Source of the DNA: Intestinimonas timonensis
Lineage (GTDB): Bacteria; Bacillota; Clostridia; Oscillospirales; Oscillospiraceae
NCBI RefSeq assembly: GCF_900626145.1
Contig: NZ_LR130817.1
Location: forward strand, 1,741,130-1,805,129
Direction: 5' to 3'
DNA: 64,000 bases
Both the position numbers and the translations under genes were made by a program. Of the stretch, positions 25,066 through 33,650 are shown piece by piece. Below the pieces are notes generated by a model. The model did no database searches, was not told where the DNA came from, and worked only from the letters and a program-made list of their open reading frames with translations. Each line of letters opens with the position of its first letter. Position 1 is the stretch's first letter.

Positions 25066-25722
25066 ATGAGAAAGAACTTGACGGAGATCGTATTCATCCT
25101 TGATCGCAGCGGCTCTATGAGCGGACTGGAAACAGACACCATCGGAGGATTCAACTCCATGATTGAAAAGCAGAAAAAAGAGAATGGCGAGGCATTGATC
25201 TCTACCGTTCTCTTTGACAACGTGAGCGAGGTTATCCATGACCGTGTGCCGGTTCAGAAGGTGGAGCCGATGACCGACAGGGACTATTCCGTTCGCGGCT
25301 GCACCGCGCTTCTGGATGCTATCGGCGGAGCGATTCATCACATTGGGAATGTCCATAAGTACGCAAGAAAAGAGGATGTCCCTGAACACACACTGTTCGT
25401 CATCACAACGGATGGCATGGAGAATGCAAGCCGCCGTTATGACAGCGAGAAGGTCAAGAAGATGATTGAACGACAGAAGGAAAAGTACGGTTGGGAGTTT
25501 CTTTTCCTCGGTGCAAACATTGATGCAGTTGAGACGGCAAAGCATTTTGGAATTGGAGCAGATCGAGCGGTCAATTACCACTCTGACCGCGAGGGAACGC
25601 AACTCAACTATGAAGTTCTGAGCGAAGCGGTTTCCGCTGTCCGATGCAGCGTACCGCTGGGTACGAATTGGAAAAAACGTATTGATGAGGACTTCAATTC
25701 CAGAAAGGACGGGAGAAAGTAA
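25066..25722 (+). CDS. VWA-domain protein
   Basis: A 218-residue single-domain von Willebrand A protein. The metal-ion-dependent adhesion site is DRSGSMSG (residues 12-19) with a matching Thr/Asp further on (TTDGMENASRRYD). No signal peptide, so cytoplasmic. The start at 25066 has CGGAGG 8 bases upstream; a longer upstream frame is rejected. Its stop overlaps the next start (TAATG). Cytoplasmic VWA proteins often scaffold stress complexes. Here it is coupled to a SIMPL protein. Confidence 0.75.
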   Translation: MRKNLTEIVFILDRSGSMSGLETDTIGGFNSMIEKQKKENGEALISTVLFDNVSEVIHDRVPVQKVEPMTDRDYSVRGCTALLDAIGGAIHHIGNVHKYARKEDVPEHTLFVITTDGMENASRRYDSEKVKKMIERQKEKYGWEFLFLGANIDAVETAKHFGIGADRAVNYHSDREGTQLNYEVLSEAVSAVRCSVPLGTNWKKRIDEDFNSRKDGRK

Positions 25723-26381
25723 TGAGAACAATCACCGTAAAAGGGACAGGCAATGTCTCCGCAAGACCGGATTACATCATCCTATCCCTGAACATTGAAG
25801 TCTTATCTGAAACCTATGACCGCGCAATGTCGGAAGCTGCCGAGAGAATCGAAAGACTGCAAGGTGCCGCAGTCCGCGTTGGGTATCGCAAGGAAGACCT
25901 GAAAACCACGAGCTTTGATGTCCAGACAAGGTACGAGAATGTCAAGGATCGGCAAGGAAATTACAAGCGAGAGTTTGCCGGATATGCTTGCAGCTATCGC
26001 TTGAAACTTGCCTTTGACTTTGACAGCAAGCAGCTTGCAAAGGTCATTTCTGCGATTGCGGATTGTGGGGCGCAACCAGAACTCAGCATTGCGTTCACCG
26101 TGAAAAACCCGGCAAGAGTCAGCGAAGAGCTGCTGATCAATGCGACGGAGAACGCCAGGGCAAAGGCGGAGATTCTTTGCAAAGCATCAGGCAGTACGCT
26201 TGGGCAGTTGCTCAACATCGACTACAACTGGGGCGAACTCAATGTTTTTTCCAGAACAAGCTACGATGTTGAAGACTGCATTCAGCCTCTCATGGCGATG
26301 AGCAAGTGCGCCGCACCTGAGATTGAGCCGGTTGATATTGATGTGACAGACACAGTGATTTTCACATGGGAAATCCAATGA
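25722..26381 (+). CDS. SIMPL-domain protein (DUF541)
   Basis: A 219-residue SIMPL/DUF541 protein (TITVKGTGNVSARPDYIILS, residues 3-22, is the typical start of the domain). Most family members are secreted or outer-membrane proteins with a signal peptide; this one has none and should be cytoplasmic. Overlaps the VWA gene by one base. Function uncertain; the family is linked to oxidative-stress tolerance in other bacteria. Confidence 0.75.
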   Translation: MRTITVKGTGNVSARPDYIILSLNIEVLSETYDRAMSEAAERIERLQGAAVRVGYRKEDLKTTSFDVQTRYENVKDRQGNYKREFAGYACSYRLKLAFDFDSKQLAKVISAIADCGAQPELSIAFTVKNPARVSEELLINATENARAKAEILCKASGSTLGQLLNIDYNWGELNVFSRTSYDVEDCIQPLMAMSKCAAPEIEPVDIDVTDTVIFTWEIQ

Positions 26382-26402
26382 TTTTTTGACTTTTTTGAAA
26401 TC

Positions 26403-26445
26403 CGGTACTCAACAAACGCCCATTTTGTGTCCGTTGTAAAGTGAA
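26403..26445 (+). promoter_or_regulatory. Conserved 43-bp motif, copy 2
   Basis: Identical 16-mer and 17-mer arms to the motif at 13358-13400, in inverted orientation, with a different 10-base spacer. It points towards mobC and the relaxase. Just upstream the sequence ATTTTTTGA also resembles the end of the sigma-like gene next to copy 1, so a slightly longer segment is shared. Confidence 0.5.
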
Positions 26446-26523
26446 GGGACATTTCACGGAGGAATCTTCGGGGAATACGATTTTGGGAGATTAGCAAGCA
26501 AATCCGGTGAGTACCCACCGGAG

Positions 26524-26565
26524 AAAAATCAGTTAAGGAGACCCTGCCCTTAACATCAGATTTTT
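26524..26565 (+). other. Hairpin in the mobC leader, possible oriT or terminator
   Basis: AAAAATC (26524-26530) pairs with GATTTTT (26559-26565), and GTTAAGG (26532-26538) with CCTTAAC (26548-26554), around the loop AGACCCTGC. The 3' arm supplies a T-run, so it could be an intrinsic terminator. Its place just upstream of mobC-relaxase is also where oriT hairpins of mobile elements lie. The nick site cannot be identified by eye. Confidence 0.45.
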
Positions 26566-26617
26566 GCTTGTTGGGATAGTCCCAAACCCTTCTAATCATT
26601 ACGACGGAGGGCGCAGC

Positions 26618-26947
26618 ATGGTACGAAGAACACGAGACATTCAGAAGAAGATTTGGCTGACACCACAGGAAGAACGGACGATTGCAAAGAAGATGGAGAT
26701 GATCGGCACGGAGAACTTCGGTGCGTATGCAAGGAAGATGCTGATCGACGGCTACATCATCGTTGTGGACTACACAGAGCAGAAAAAGCTCGCCGCCGAA
26801 GTCAACAAGATCGGCGTGAACATCAATACCGTCTGCCGCAGGATCAACTCGACGGGACGATTCTATCAGGACGATATTGACGAGCTGAAAGAAAAGATGG
26901 ACGCGGTATGGCAGTTACTAAAATCAAAGCAATCCGAGGAACTTTGA
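26618..26947 (+). CDS. mobC: MobC-like relaxosome protein
   Basis: A 109-residue basic protein of the MobC/ribbon-helix-helix accessory type (MVRRTRDIQKKIWLTPQEE ... NFGAYARKMLIDGYI ... KIGVNINTVCRRINSTG). It binds near oriT and helps the relaxase open the DNA. GGAGGG precedes the ATG at 26618; an upstream start at 26564 lies in the hairpin region. Overlaps the relaxase gene by 40 bases. Confidence 0.85.
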   Translation: MVRRTRDIQKKIWLTPQEERTIAKKMEMIGTENFGAYARKMLIDGYIIVVDYTEQKKLAAEVNKIGVNINTVCRRINSTGRFYQDDIDELKEKMDAVWQLLKSKQSEEL

Positions 26948-28272
26948 GCAAGGCAATCGCGTACATTCTGAATCCCGAAAAGACCGATGAGAAGCTGCTG
27001 GTCTCGTCCTACGGCTGTGCCAGCGAGACCGCAGCGCGGGAATTTGAGTGGACGCGGAAAATAGCCGAGCAAAAAGGGATGAATCCGGTCAGGATCATAG
27101 CCCGTCATGTGATCCAGTCCTTTGAAATTGGAGAGGTCACACCGGAGCTTGCCCACGAGATCGGCAAGCAGTTTGCAGACGAAATCCTCGGAGGAAAATA
27201 TGAGTATGTGCTGACCACTCACATTGACAAAGACCATGTTCATAACCATCTGATTTTCAATGCGGTTGACTTTGTGGACTACCACGCATACAATAGCTAC
27301 AAGCGGATTTACTATGATATGCGCGAGGTCAGCGACCGGCTCTGTAAGGAAAACGGTCTCTCTGTTATCCCTCCCTCTCAGAACAAAGGCATGGGCTACA
27401 AGGAGTACACCGAAGCCAAACGCGGCACGAGCTGGAAGCAGAAACTCAAGCAGACCATCGACCGGCTTGTCATTACAGCGAAGGATTACGATGATTTTCT
27501 GCGGCTCATGCAGGAAGCTGGTTATGAAATCAAGACCGGCAAATATATCTCCTTTCGCGCTGAAGGACAGGAGCGGTTTACCCGGTCTAAAACCATCGGA
27601 GAGAACTACACCGAGGAACGCATCAAGGAGCGGATTGCCGGACGGACGCCGCGCAGAAACCGGAGGCAGACCGTGCCGAAGGGCATCTCTCTCATCGGAG
27701 ATATTCAGGAGCGGATCAGACTTATCGACAGCAAGGGCTATGAGTATAAAGCCAAGCTCACGATCCTCAAGGAAGCGGCACGGACACTCAACTATCTCAC
27801 GGAAAACAACTTGCTCCAATACGCCGATCTTGAAAAGAAGGTCGAGGACGTTCACATCTCCTATGCCCGCACCGGCAAGGAACTGAAAGGCGTCGAAGCG
27901 CGACTGCGGGAAGTCCAACCGCTTATCAAAAACATCTCCAACTACCAGCGGCTCAAGCCCGTATATGACGCATTCCAGAAGGCAAAAGATAAGCCGGGTT
28001 TCAAAGCAAAGCATGAGGCAGAACTTGTGATCTTTGAGGCGGCACGGAGTACGCTTCTTGTTATGCAGGGCGATGAAAAACTGCCGAGCATGAAGACACT
28101 GCAAGCGGAACAGCAGCGACTTCTTGATGAGCAACAGCGGCTCTATGATGAACGTGCGAAGCTCAAAAAAGAAGTAAAGCAAATAGAGACGATCAAGTCT
28201 AATGTTGATACGTTTCTCGCTCCTTCTGCTGACCATGACCGTGATCATCTGCGCAGCACACAGCGCGAATAG
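26908..28272 (+). CDS. MobA/VirD2-type relaxase
   Basis: A 454-residue relaxase of the MOBP class. The active-site Tyr is probably Tyr 19 (AIAYILNPEKT). Motif II is ARHVIQSF (65-72) and the HUH metal site is HIDKDHVHNHLIF (105-117). The C-terminal half is coiled coil (EQQRLLDEQQRLYDERAKL). It nicks one strand at oriT, stays bound to the 5' end and is carried into the recipient. Translationally coupled to mobC by a 40-base overlap. All catalytic residues are present. Confidence 0.92.
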   Translation: MAVTKIKAIRGTLSKAIAYILNPEKTDEKLLVSSYGCASETAAREFEWTRKIAEQKGMNPVRIIARHVIQSFEIGEVTPELAHEIGKQFADEILGGKYEYVLTTHIDKDHVHNHLIFNAVDFVDYHAYNSYKRIYYDMREVSDRLCKENGLSVIPPSQNKGMGYKEYTEAKRGTSWKQKLKQTIDRLVITAKDYDDFLRLMQEAGYEIKTGKYISFRAEGQERFTRSKTIGENYTEERIKERIAGRTPRRNRRQTVPKGISLIGDIQERIRLIDSKGYEYKAKLTILKEAARTLNYLTENNLLQYADLEKKVEDVHISYARTGKELKGVEARLREVQPLIKNISNYQRLKPVYDAFQKAKDKPGFKAKHEAELVIFEAARSTLLVMQGDEKLPSMKTLQAEQQRLLDEQQRLYDERAKLKKEVKQIETIKSNVDTFLAPSADHDRDHLRSTQRE

Positions 28273-28283
28273 TCCTTTCAAAA

Positions 28284-28317
28284 GCAGGGCATCTCCTGTT
28301 GACCGGAGATGCCCTGC
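28284..28317 (+). terminator. Hairpin after the relaxase gene
   Basis: A perfect 13-bp stem GCAGGGCATCTCC / GGAGATGCCCTGC with an 8-base loop, 12 bases past the relaxase stop. No T-tract follows, so it may act as an RNA-stabilising end or a bidirectional terminator. Confidence 0.65.
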
Positions 28318-28375
28318 ATCCTTGAGAGAAGGTTCGAGAAGTTGAAACTTTTTCTTTAATTTCTGCATCAACGGA

Positions 28376-28404
28376 TTGCTTTTGAGAATGAAATCCAGTA
28401 TAAT
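28376..28404 (+). promoter_or_regulatory. Promoter of the HTH gene and restriction island
   Basis: TTGCTT (28376-28381), 17 bases, TATAAT (28399-28404). About 45 bases before the HTH start at 28449. Confidence 0.6.
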
Positions 28405-28448
28405 ATTATAAGCGGTGTTGAATGCAAGCAAGCGAAAGGATGGTTGCC

Positions 28449-28661
28449 GTGCGCATAAGCTATAAGAAACTATGGATGCTTCTTCTGGAACGCGACATAA
28501 AGAAGGCTTCTCTACGACATGAAGTGGGGCTGTCTGCCGGGACATGGACAAAACTGAATAAGGGGGAAGAAGTGTCCCTCTCTATTTTGCTGCGCATTTG
28601 TGATTACTTGAACTGTGACATCGGAGATATATGTGAGGCTGTGCGAACGGACAAGAACTGA
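28449..28661 (+). CDS. Small XRE/Cro regulator
   Basis: A 70-residue helix-turn-helix protein (LWMLLLERDIKKASLRHEVG, LSAGTWTKLNKGEEVSLSIL). Such short Cro-type proteins precede many restriction-modification operons and control them like C proteins. GTG start with AAAGGA 8 bases upstream; an in-frame ATG exists at 28440. It lies 70 bases before hsdM. Confidence 0.75.
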   Translation: MRISYKKLWMLLLERDIKKASLRHEVGLSAGTWTKLNKGEEVSLSILLRICDYLNCDIGDICEAVRTDKN

Positions 28662-28730
28662 GTCCGGTTTTTCGTACAGCTCTTTTTGTAGAATAGTAAG
28701 TGTGAAACTATAACTTTGGAGGTTGCTGAA

Positions 28731-30233
28731 ATGGCTGAGAATAACACAAGCAATATCGGCTTTGAAAAACAAATCTGGGACGCGGCTTGCGTCCTGCGCG
28801 GAAACATCGACGCATCCGAATACAAGTCCGTCGTTCTCGGATTGATTTTCTTGAAATACATTTCTGATCGCTTCGAGGCAAAGTACAAGGAACTGGTTGA
28901 AGAAGGCGATGGATTTGAAGAGGATCAGGACGAATACACTGCCGAAAACATATTCTTTGTCCCTGAGAATGCACGATGGAGTGCGATTGCTGCTGCCGCT
29001 CACACGCCGGAAATTGGCACGGTAATTGATGATGCAATGCGCAGTATTGAGAAAGAAAACAAGCGCCTCAAAGATATTCTGCCTAAGAACTTCGCCCGTC
29101 CGGAGCTGGACAAGCGGCGTCTTGGTGAAGTGGTTGATCTCTTCACCAACATTCAGATGATCGAGCATGGGAGCAGCAAGGACATTCTCGGTCGTACATA
29201 CGAATACTGTCTCTCCAAGTTTGCTGAACAGGAAGGCAAACTTGCCGGTGAGTTCTATACTCCCTCTTGTGTCGTGCGTACCCTTGTTGAAGTATTGCAG
29301 CCGTTTAATGGACGTGTTTATGACCCGTGCTGCGGCTCTGGCGGTATGTTCGTTCAGTCCGCAAAGTTCATCGAAAATCACGGCGGCAACATCAACAAGA
29401 TTTCCGTTTTTGGTCAGGACTCCAACCCGACCACATGGAAGATGGCGCAGATGAATCTTGCCATTCGCGGTATTGAAGCCGACCTCGGCAAGTTTAATGC
29501 GGACACGTTCTTTAACGACTGCCACCCTCAACTCAAGGCAGACTTCATTATGGCGAATCCTCCCTTCAATCTCTCCGGCTGGGGTGCGGATAAACTCGTT
29601 GATGATGTCCGTTGGCAGTATGGTACGCCTCCTGCTGGAAATGCAAACTTCGCGTGGTTGCAGCACATGATCTGGCATCTCGCCCCGAATGGGCGTATCG
29701 GTATGGTGCTTGCAAATGGTTCGCTTTCCTCGCAGTCTGGCGGTGAAGGCGAAATTCGCAAAAACATTATCAACGCTGACCTTGTGGACTGTATCGTCGC
29801 AATGCCGACGCAGCTCTTCTACACAACGCAGATTCCGGTATCGCTCTGGTTCCTTGCAAAGAACAAGAAACAGAAAGGCAAGACGCTATTCATCGATGCA
29901 CGGAAGCTCGGTACTATGGTCACGCGGAAGCTGCGCGAACTGACGGATGAAGACATCAAGAAAATTGCTGACACATACAATGCCTTCGTTGATGGAACGC
30001 TTGAAGATGAAAAAGGGTTCTGCGCGGTTGTTACTACGCAGGACATTGCAAAGCAGGATTACATTCTTACTCCGGGACGCTATGTTGGCATTGAGGAACA
30101 GGAAGATGACGGTGAGCCGTTTGAAGAGAAAATGGGACGTCTGACTTCTGAACTGTCTGAACTTTTCACCAAGTCTCATGAGCTTGAGGCACAGATCAAA
30201 GAACGACTGGGGGCGATTGGATATGACATCTGA
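28731..30233 (+). CDS. hsdM: Type I restriction-modification methyltransferase subunit
   Basis: A 500-residue HsdM adenine-N6 methyltransferase. The N-terminal HsdM_N helical region spans 1-150, the AdoMet motif DPCCGSGGMF is at about 198-207 and the catalytic NPPF at 276-279. It forms the M2S methylase with HsdS and the R2M2S nuclease with HsdR. GGAGG before the ATG at 28731. The end overlaps the start of the first hsdS by 11 bases. Intact. Confidence 0.95.
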   Translation: MAENNTSNIGFEKQIWDAACVLRGNIDASEYKSVVLGLIFLKYISDRFEAKYKELVEEGDGFEEDQDEYTAENIFFVPENARWSAIAAAAHTPEIGTVIDDAMRSIEKENKRLKDILPKNFARPELDKRRLGEVVDLFTNIQMIEHGSSKDILGRTYEYCLSKFAEQEGKLAGEFYTPSCVVRTLVEVLQPFNGRVYDPCCGSGGMFVQSAKFIENHGGNINKISVFGQDSNPTTWKMAQMNLAIRGIEADLGKFNADTFFNDCHPQLKADFIMANPPFNLSGWGADKLVDDVRWQYGTPPAGNANFAWLQHMIWHLAPNGRIGMVLANGSLSSQSGGEGEIRKNIINADLVDCIVAMPTQLFYTTQIPVSLWFLAKNKKQKGKTLFIDARKLGTMVTRKLRELTDEDIKKIADTYNAFVDGTLEDEKGFCAVVTTQDIAKQDYILTPGRYVGIEEQEDDGEPFEEKMGRLTSELSELFTKSHELEAQIKERLGAIGYDI

Positions 30234-30726
30234 ACTTAGCTCTCTGTGTTCCTACGCTAAAGGAAAAGTTTCGGTTGATACTCTGTCTAAACGAAACTAT
30301 GTTTCCACTGAGAATATGATGCCAAACAAGGGAGGTATTGTCGATGCAGGAGCTTTACCTTCTGCCCAATATACCCAGCAGTATATAAAAGACGATATAT
30401 TAGTTTCCAATATCCGCCCCTATTTCAAGAAAATCTGGATGGCGGATGACGATGGTGGGTGTTCAAATGATGTTCTCGTTTTCAGAGCAGATCGCGGGTG
30501 TGATTCGACTTTTTTGTACTACATCTTAGCTAATGATGCGTTTTTCAACTATGCTTCTGCTACGTCCAAAGGGACAAAGATGCCAAGAGGCGATAAAACC
30601 GCGATTATGCAATACAAGGTTCCGTGCTTCAATTACGAGACTCAACTTCGTATTGGCAAGTTGCTAAGAAGCATTGATGATCGGATTGCTGTCAATAAGA
30701 AGATAAACGATAATTTAGCGGCTTAG
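30223..30726 (+). CDS. hsdS: HsdS N-terminal half, currently truncated by inversion
   Basis: A 167-residue protein holding one target-recognition domain and the first conserved helix (TQLRIGKLLRSIDDRIAVNK, KINDNL). It ends with Ala-Ala-stop directly after the 14-bp site at 30704-30717, because the second-half cassette behind it lies in reverse orientation. Inversion between 30704 and 31393 would read KINDNL into EQQAQAIYHERF and produce a full two-domain HsdS. In the present state it may still work as a half-subunit dimer recognising a palindromic target, as seen for some half-size HsdS proteins. Confidence 0.85.
   Translation: MTSELSSLCSYAKGKVSVDTLSKRNYVSTENMMPNKGGIVDAGALPSAQYTQQYIKDDILVSNIRPYFKKIWMADDDGGCSNDVLVFRADRGCDSTFLYYILANDAFFNYASATSKGTKMPRGDKTAIMQYKVPCFNYETQLRIGKLLRSIDDRIAVNKKINDNLAA
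30704..30717 (+). repeat. hsdS inversion site 1
   Basis: TAAACGATAATTTA within the IN-DNL codons of the first hsdS. The continuation GCGGCTTAGAG and then about 45 more bases match the reverse complement of the region before site 4 closely. Confidence 0.85.
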
Positions 30727-31392
30727 AGATGAACAGAAGAGACATCAATCTCGCCGGACATCAGCTTGGGTAAAAGACTATCCCGAAGTCGTTTGAGCTT
30801 GTCGTTTTCAATGGCGTTAATCCGCATTTGAGCGTACATCGGTGAAACGAGAGACTGAAACTCTGCCAGCTCGTCCTCCGAAGGAAGAATTAACTCATAA
30901 GAGAGCGTGTCCGACGGTGTTGTTCTTTGTCTACTGCCCGTTGAGCCAGTAACATGACTACACATAAAGTCGGAAAAGGAGCCGCTGTCTATGACTGAGT
31001 ACAGGAAATCCGTAATAGATTGATCCTTTGCTTTATAGACGATGAACTCCGTAGAGCATACTGCATTCCCGGTCAGACAATACGGCTTCCAAACACGCTT
31101 CGTTGTTGGGTTGAGTTTTGAGATCATGAAGCACGAGGCATCAATGATGAATTTATTGCTCTTGATGGATGTGGATAGCTCAAAGACCGGAAACCTCGCC
31201 TCATCAAAAGCTGGAATGCTATAATGCTCAAGCAGTATCTCAGGCTCTTTCAGTGGGTTGAAACTCTTATTTGAGATCGTCGCAACCTCTCCAAGAGTTA
31301 CAATACGCCAGTCGGAAGGCAAATCATTAGGCGAAACAGTCTCAAAACGCTCATGATATATTGCTTGCGCTTGCTGCTCTAAATTATCGTTT
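30723..31392 (-). CDS. hsdS: Silent, inverted HsdS C-terminal cassette
   Basis: Read on the minus strand from the site at 31380-31393: VNDNLEQQAQAIYHERF, a second target-recognition domain, and the ending KLMSGEIDVSSVHL. It has no start codon of its own at the cassette edge; the open frame extends further upstream only into non-homologous sequence. It can be expressed when flipped behind an N-terminal half. Its last residues match those of the cassette at 33646 (GEIDVSSVLL). Confidence 0.85.
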
Positions 31393-31393
31393 A
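31380..31393 (-). repeat. hsdS inversion site 2
   Basis: Reverse complement of TAAACGATAATTTA at the 5' edge of the silent cassette. A 7-bp hairpin (AACTCTC/GAGAGTT, 31404-31426, with TTTT after it) lies between this site and the recombinase gene. Confidence 0.85.
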
Positions 31394-31482
31394 CCGTCTG
31401 AATAACTCTCACCAGTGGCGAGAGTTTTACAAAAGGGACTGCCACTGAATGTCGTTCTCTTACCTCGAAAGGAGACACGACA

Positions 31483-32469
31483 ATGACAGAACAACTTATC
31501 ACGGAGATACAGCGAAAAATGCTGCCGTATCTCAACAACGAACAGCTCATGCACCTTCGGGATGCAATGGCTGAGACATTGGAAGGGGCAACGATCACCT
31601 ATGATGGCAGCGCAATTCCAGCAGCAGAAGAGACGGATGCAGTCGAAGCATTTATCACGGCAAAGCGGATCGAAGGCTGTTCGGAGAAAACCCTGAGCTA
31701 CTACCGGAAGACGATTGAGGCTCTGATTGCCGGAGTCGGAAAGGCTGTACAACAGATCACCACAGATGATTTGCGCCGCTATCTGACAAGCTATCAAATT
31801 CAGCGAAGGTCGAGCAAAGTGACCATAGACAACATCCGCCGGATCCTGTCCAGCTTCTTCTCATGGCTTGAAGATGAGGATTTCATTGTGAAAAGTCCGG
31901 TACGCCGGATTCATAAAGTCAAGACTGCAAAGGTGGTCAAGGACACCTACACCGATGAAGCATTAGAGCTGATGCGTGACAACTGCAAAACGGCACGAGA
32001 CTTGGCGATGATTGATCTTCTGTCTTCCTCTGGAATGCGTGTTGGTGAGCTGGTCACGCTAAACCGCGAAGACATCAACTTCAACGAACGCGAATGCGTT
32101 GTTGTCGGCAAAGGCAATAAAGAACGACTGGTCTACTTCGATGCAAGGACGAAGATCCACCTTCAAAACTATCTTGAGGGCAGAACAGATGAAAATCCCG
32201 CATTGTTCGTTTCGCTAAAAGCCCCGTTTGACCGGCTGATGATCGGCGGTGTGGAGACACGTCTTCGGGAGCTGGGAAAGCGTCTGAATATCCCGAAGGT
32301 TCACCCTCACAAGTTCAGGCGGACACTGGCTACTACTGCCATAGACAAAGGAATGCCCATAGAGCAAGTCCAGCAGCTCTTAGGGCATCAGAAAATCGAC
32401 ACCACCATGCACTATGCAATGGTGAAACAACAGAATGTGAAGCTGGCACATAGAAAATATATTGGATAG
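31483..32469 (+). CDS. Tyrosine recombinase of the hsdS inversion system
   Basis: A 328-residue XerC/D-like recombinase. The SAM-like N-terminal domain spans about 55-150. The catalytic residues are Arg in SSGMRVGELVTL, HPHKFRRTLAT (HxxR), LLGHQKIDTTMHYA (His and the Tyr nucleophile); all are present. AAAGGAG precedes the ATG. Position between two hsdS cassettes with inverted sites indicates that it flips them, like the recombinases of other phase-variable type I systems. The gene itself lies inside the region that inversion between sites 1 and 4 would turn around. Confidence 0.9.
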   Translation: MTEQLITEIQRKMLPYLNNEQLMHLRDAMAETLEGATITYDGSAIPAAEETDAVEAFITAKRIEGCSEKTLSYYRKTIEALIAGVGKAVQQITTDDLRRYLTSYQIQRRSSKVTIDNIRRILSSFFSWLEDEDFIVKSPVRRIHKVKTAKVVKDTYTDEALELMRDNCKTARDLAMIDLLSSSGMRVGELVTLNREDINFNERECVVVGKGNKERLVYFDARTKIHLQNYLEGRTDENPALFVSLKAPFDRLMIGGVETRLRELGKRLNIPKVHPHKFRRTLATTAIDKGMPIEQVQQLLGHQKIDTTMHYAMVKQQNVKLAHRKYIG

Positions 32470-32479
32470 GAGTAAAAAG

Positions 32480-33646
32480 ATGAGACTTGGTGATTGTTGT
32501 AAAACTAATCTTCATACTTACTCAGATAAAGAAAAATGGTCTTTGATTCGTTATCTGGACACAGGTAGCATTACCGAAGGAAGGATAGATGAAATCCAGA
32601 CCTTATATCCCGGCGTGGACAAAATCCCCAGCAGGGCGAGACGGAAGGCTTCTGTTGGAGACATCCTTTTCTCTACTGTTCGTCCAAATCAGAAGCATTA
32701 TGGAATTATTGAAGCAGGAACCGAGAATCTTCTCGTATCCACAGGATTCACCGTTGTGACTGTTGATACCACTATTGCGGATCCTTATTTTATTTATTAT
32801 TATCTCACGCAGTCTTCGGTCATTGAGTCTCTTCAAGCAATAGCAGAGCAAAGTACATCAACCTATCCTTCCATCAAACCATCTGACATAGAGGATATTG
32901 AACTCGACCTTCCAGAGCTGGAAACACAGAAGAAGATAGGTTCTACGCTAAGGATGCTTGATAGGAAAATAGCATTAAACGAAGAGATAAACGATAATTT
33001 ACAGCAGCAGTTGTTCTCACTATATGAGAACATGGCAACGGCATCTCCTTGCTTGAAAGAGTACACTCTTTCCAATCTCTGTGATTTTCAAGAAGGCTAT
33101 GTCAATCCGCCACAAACTCATCCAGAGTATTTTGATGGAGAAGTAAAATGGCTTCGTGCCGTTGACATCAACGAATCCTTCATAATAGAAACAAGTAGGA
33201 CATTGACCAAAGCAGGATTTGAAAGTGCTAAGAAGAGCGCATTGCTTTTCGAACCAAATACAATAGCAATAAGCAAATCAGGCACAATCGGAAGGCTCGG
33301 TATCATCGCAGACTATATGTGTGGCAATAGGGCTGTCATCAACATTGCACCTCATGACACAAATATGCTTGCTTTCATATACTGCTTTCTCAAAAGCAAG
33401 CAGCGAGAGTTTCCTGATATGGCTGTGGGAAGTGTTCAAAAGAACCTCTATGTATCGTTGCTTGAGCCTCTTTCCGTTTCTATACCGGATAACGAGTCAT
33501 TAACAGCATTCAATGCTGTCGGCGCGTCTATCCTTGGCATGATTCATAATAATTGTGTCGAGAACACAGATTTAGCCAATTTACGAGATACCATTCTTCC
33601 AAAGCTGATGTCCGGCGAGATCGATGTCTCTTCCGTCCTGCTCTAA
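32480..33646 (+). CDS. hsdS: Full-length HsdS specificity subunit
   Basis: A 388-residue HsdS with two target-recognition domains (about 1-170 and 190-375) and two conserved helical spacers (LDRKIALNEEINDNLQQQLF in the middle, LPKLMSGEIDVSSVLL at the end). The ATG at 32480 has GGAG upstream and lies 10 bases after the recombinase stop. The inversion site 32988-33001 falls in the central INDNL codons, so its second half can be exchanged. This is probably the specificity subunit expressed now. Confidence 0.9.
   Translation: MRLGDCCKTNLHTYSDKEKWSLIRYLDTGSITEGRIDEIQTLYPGVDKIPSRARRKASVGDILFSTVRPNQKHYGIIEAGTENLLVSTGFTVVTVDTTIADPYFIYYYLTQSSVIESLQAIAEQSTSTYPSIKPSDIEDIELDLPELETQKKIGSTLRMLDRKIALNEEINDNLQQQLFSLYENMATASPCLKEYTLSNLCDFQEGYVNPPQTHPEYFDGEVKWLRAVDINESFIIETSRTLTKAGFESAKKSALLFEPNTIAISKSGTIGRLGIIADYMCGNRAVINIAPHDTNMLAFIYCFLKSKQREFPDMAVGSVQKNLYVSLLEPLSVSIPDNESLTAFNAVGASILGMIHNNCVENTDLANLRDTILPKLMSGEIDVSSVLL
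32988..33001 (+). repeat. hsdS inversion site 3
   Basis: TAAACGATAATTTA in the central INDNL codons of the full-length hsdS, preceded by GA as at site 1. Confidence 0.85.
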
Positions 33647-33650
33647 GCCG

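Noticed and set aside
26866..28551. A 561-residue open frame opposite the relaxase
   Set aside because: Mirror frame of the relaxase gene, which has all catalytic motifs and good codon use.
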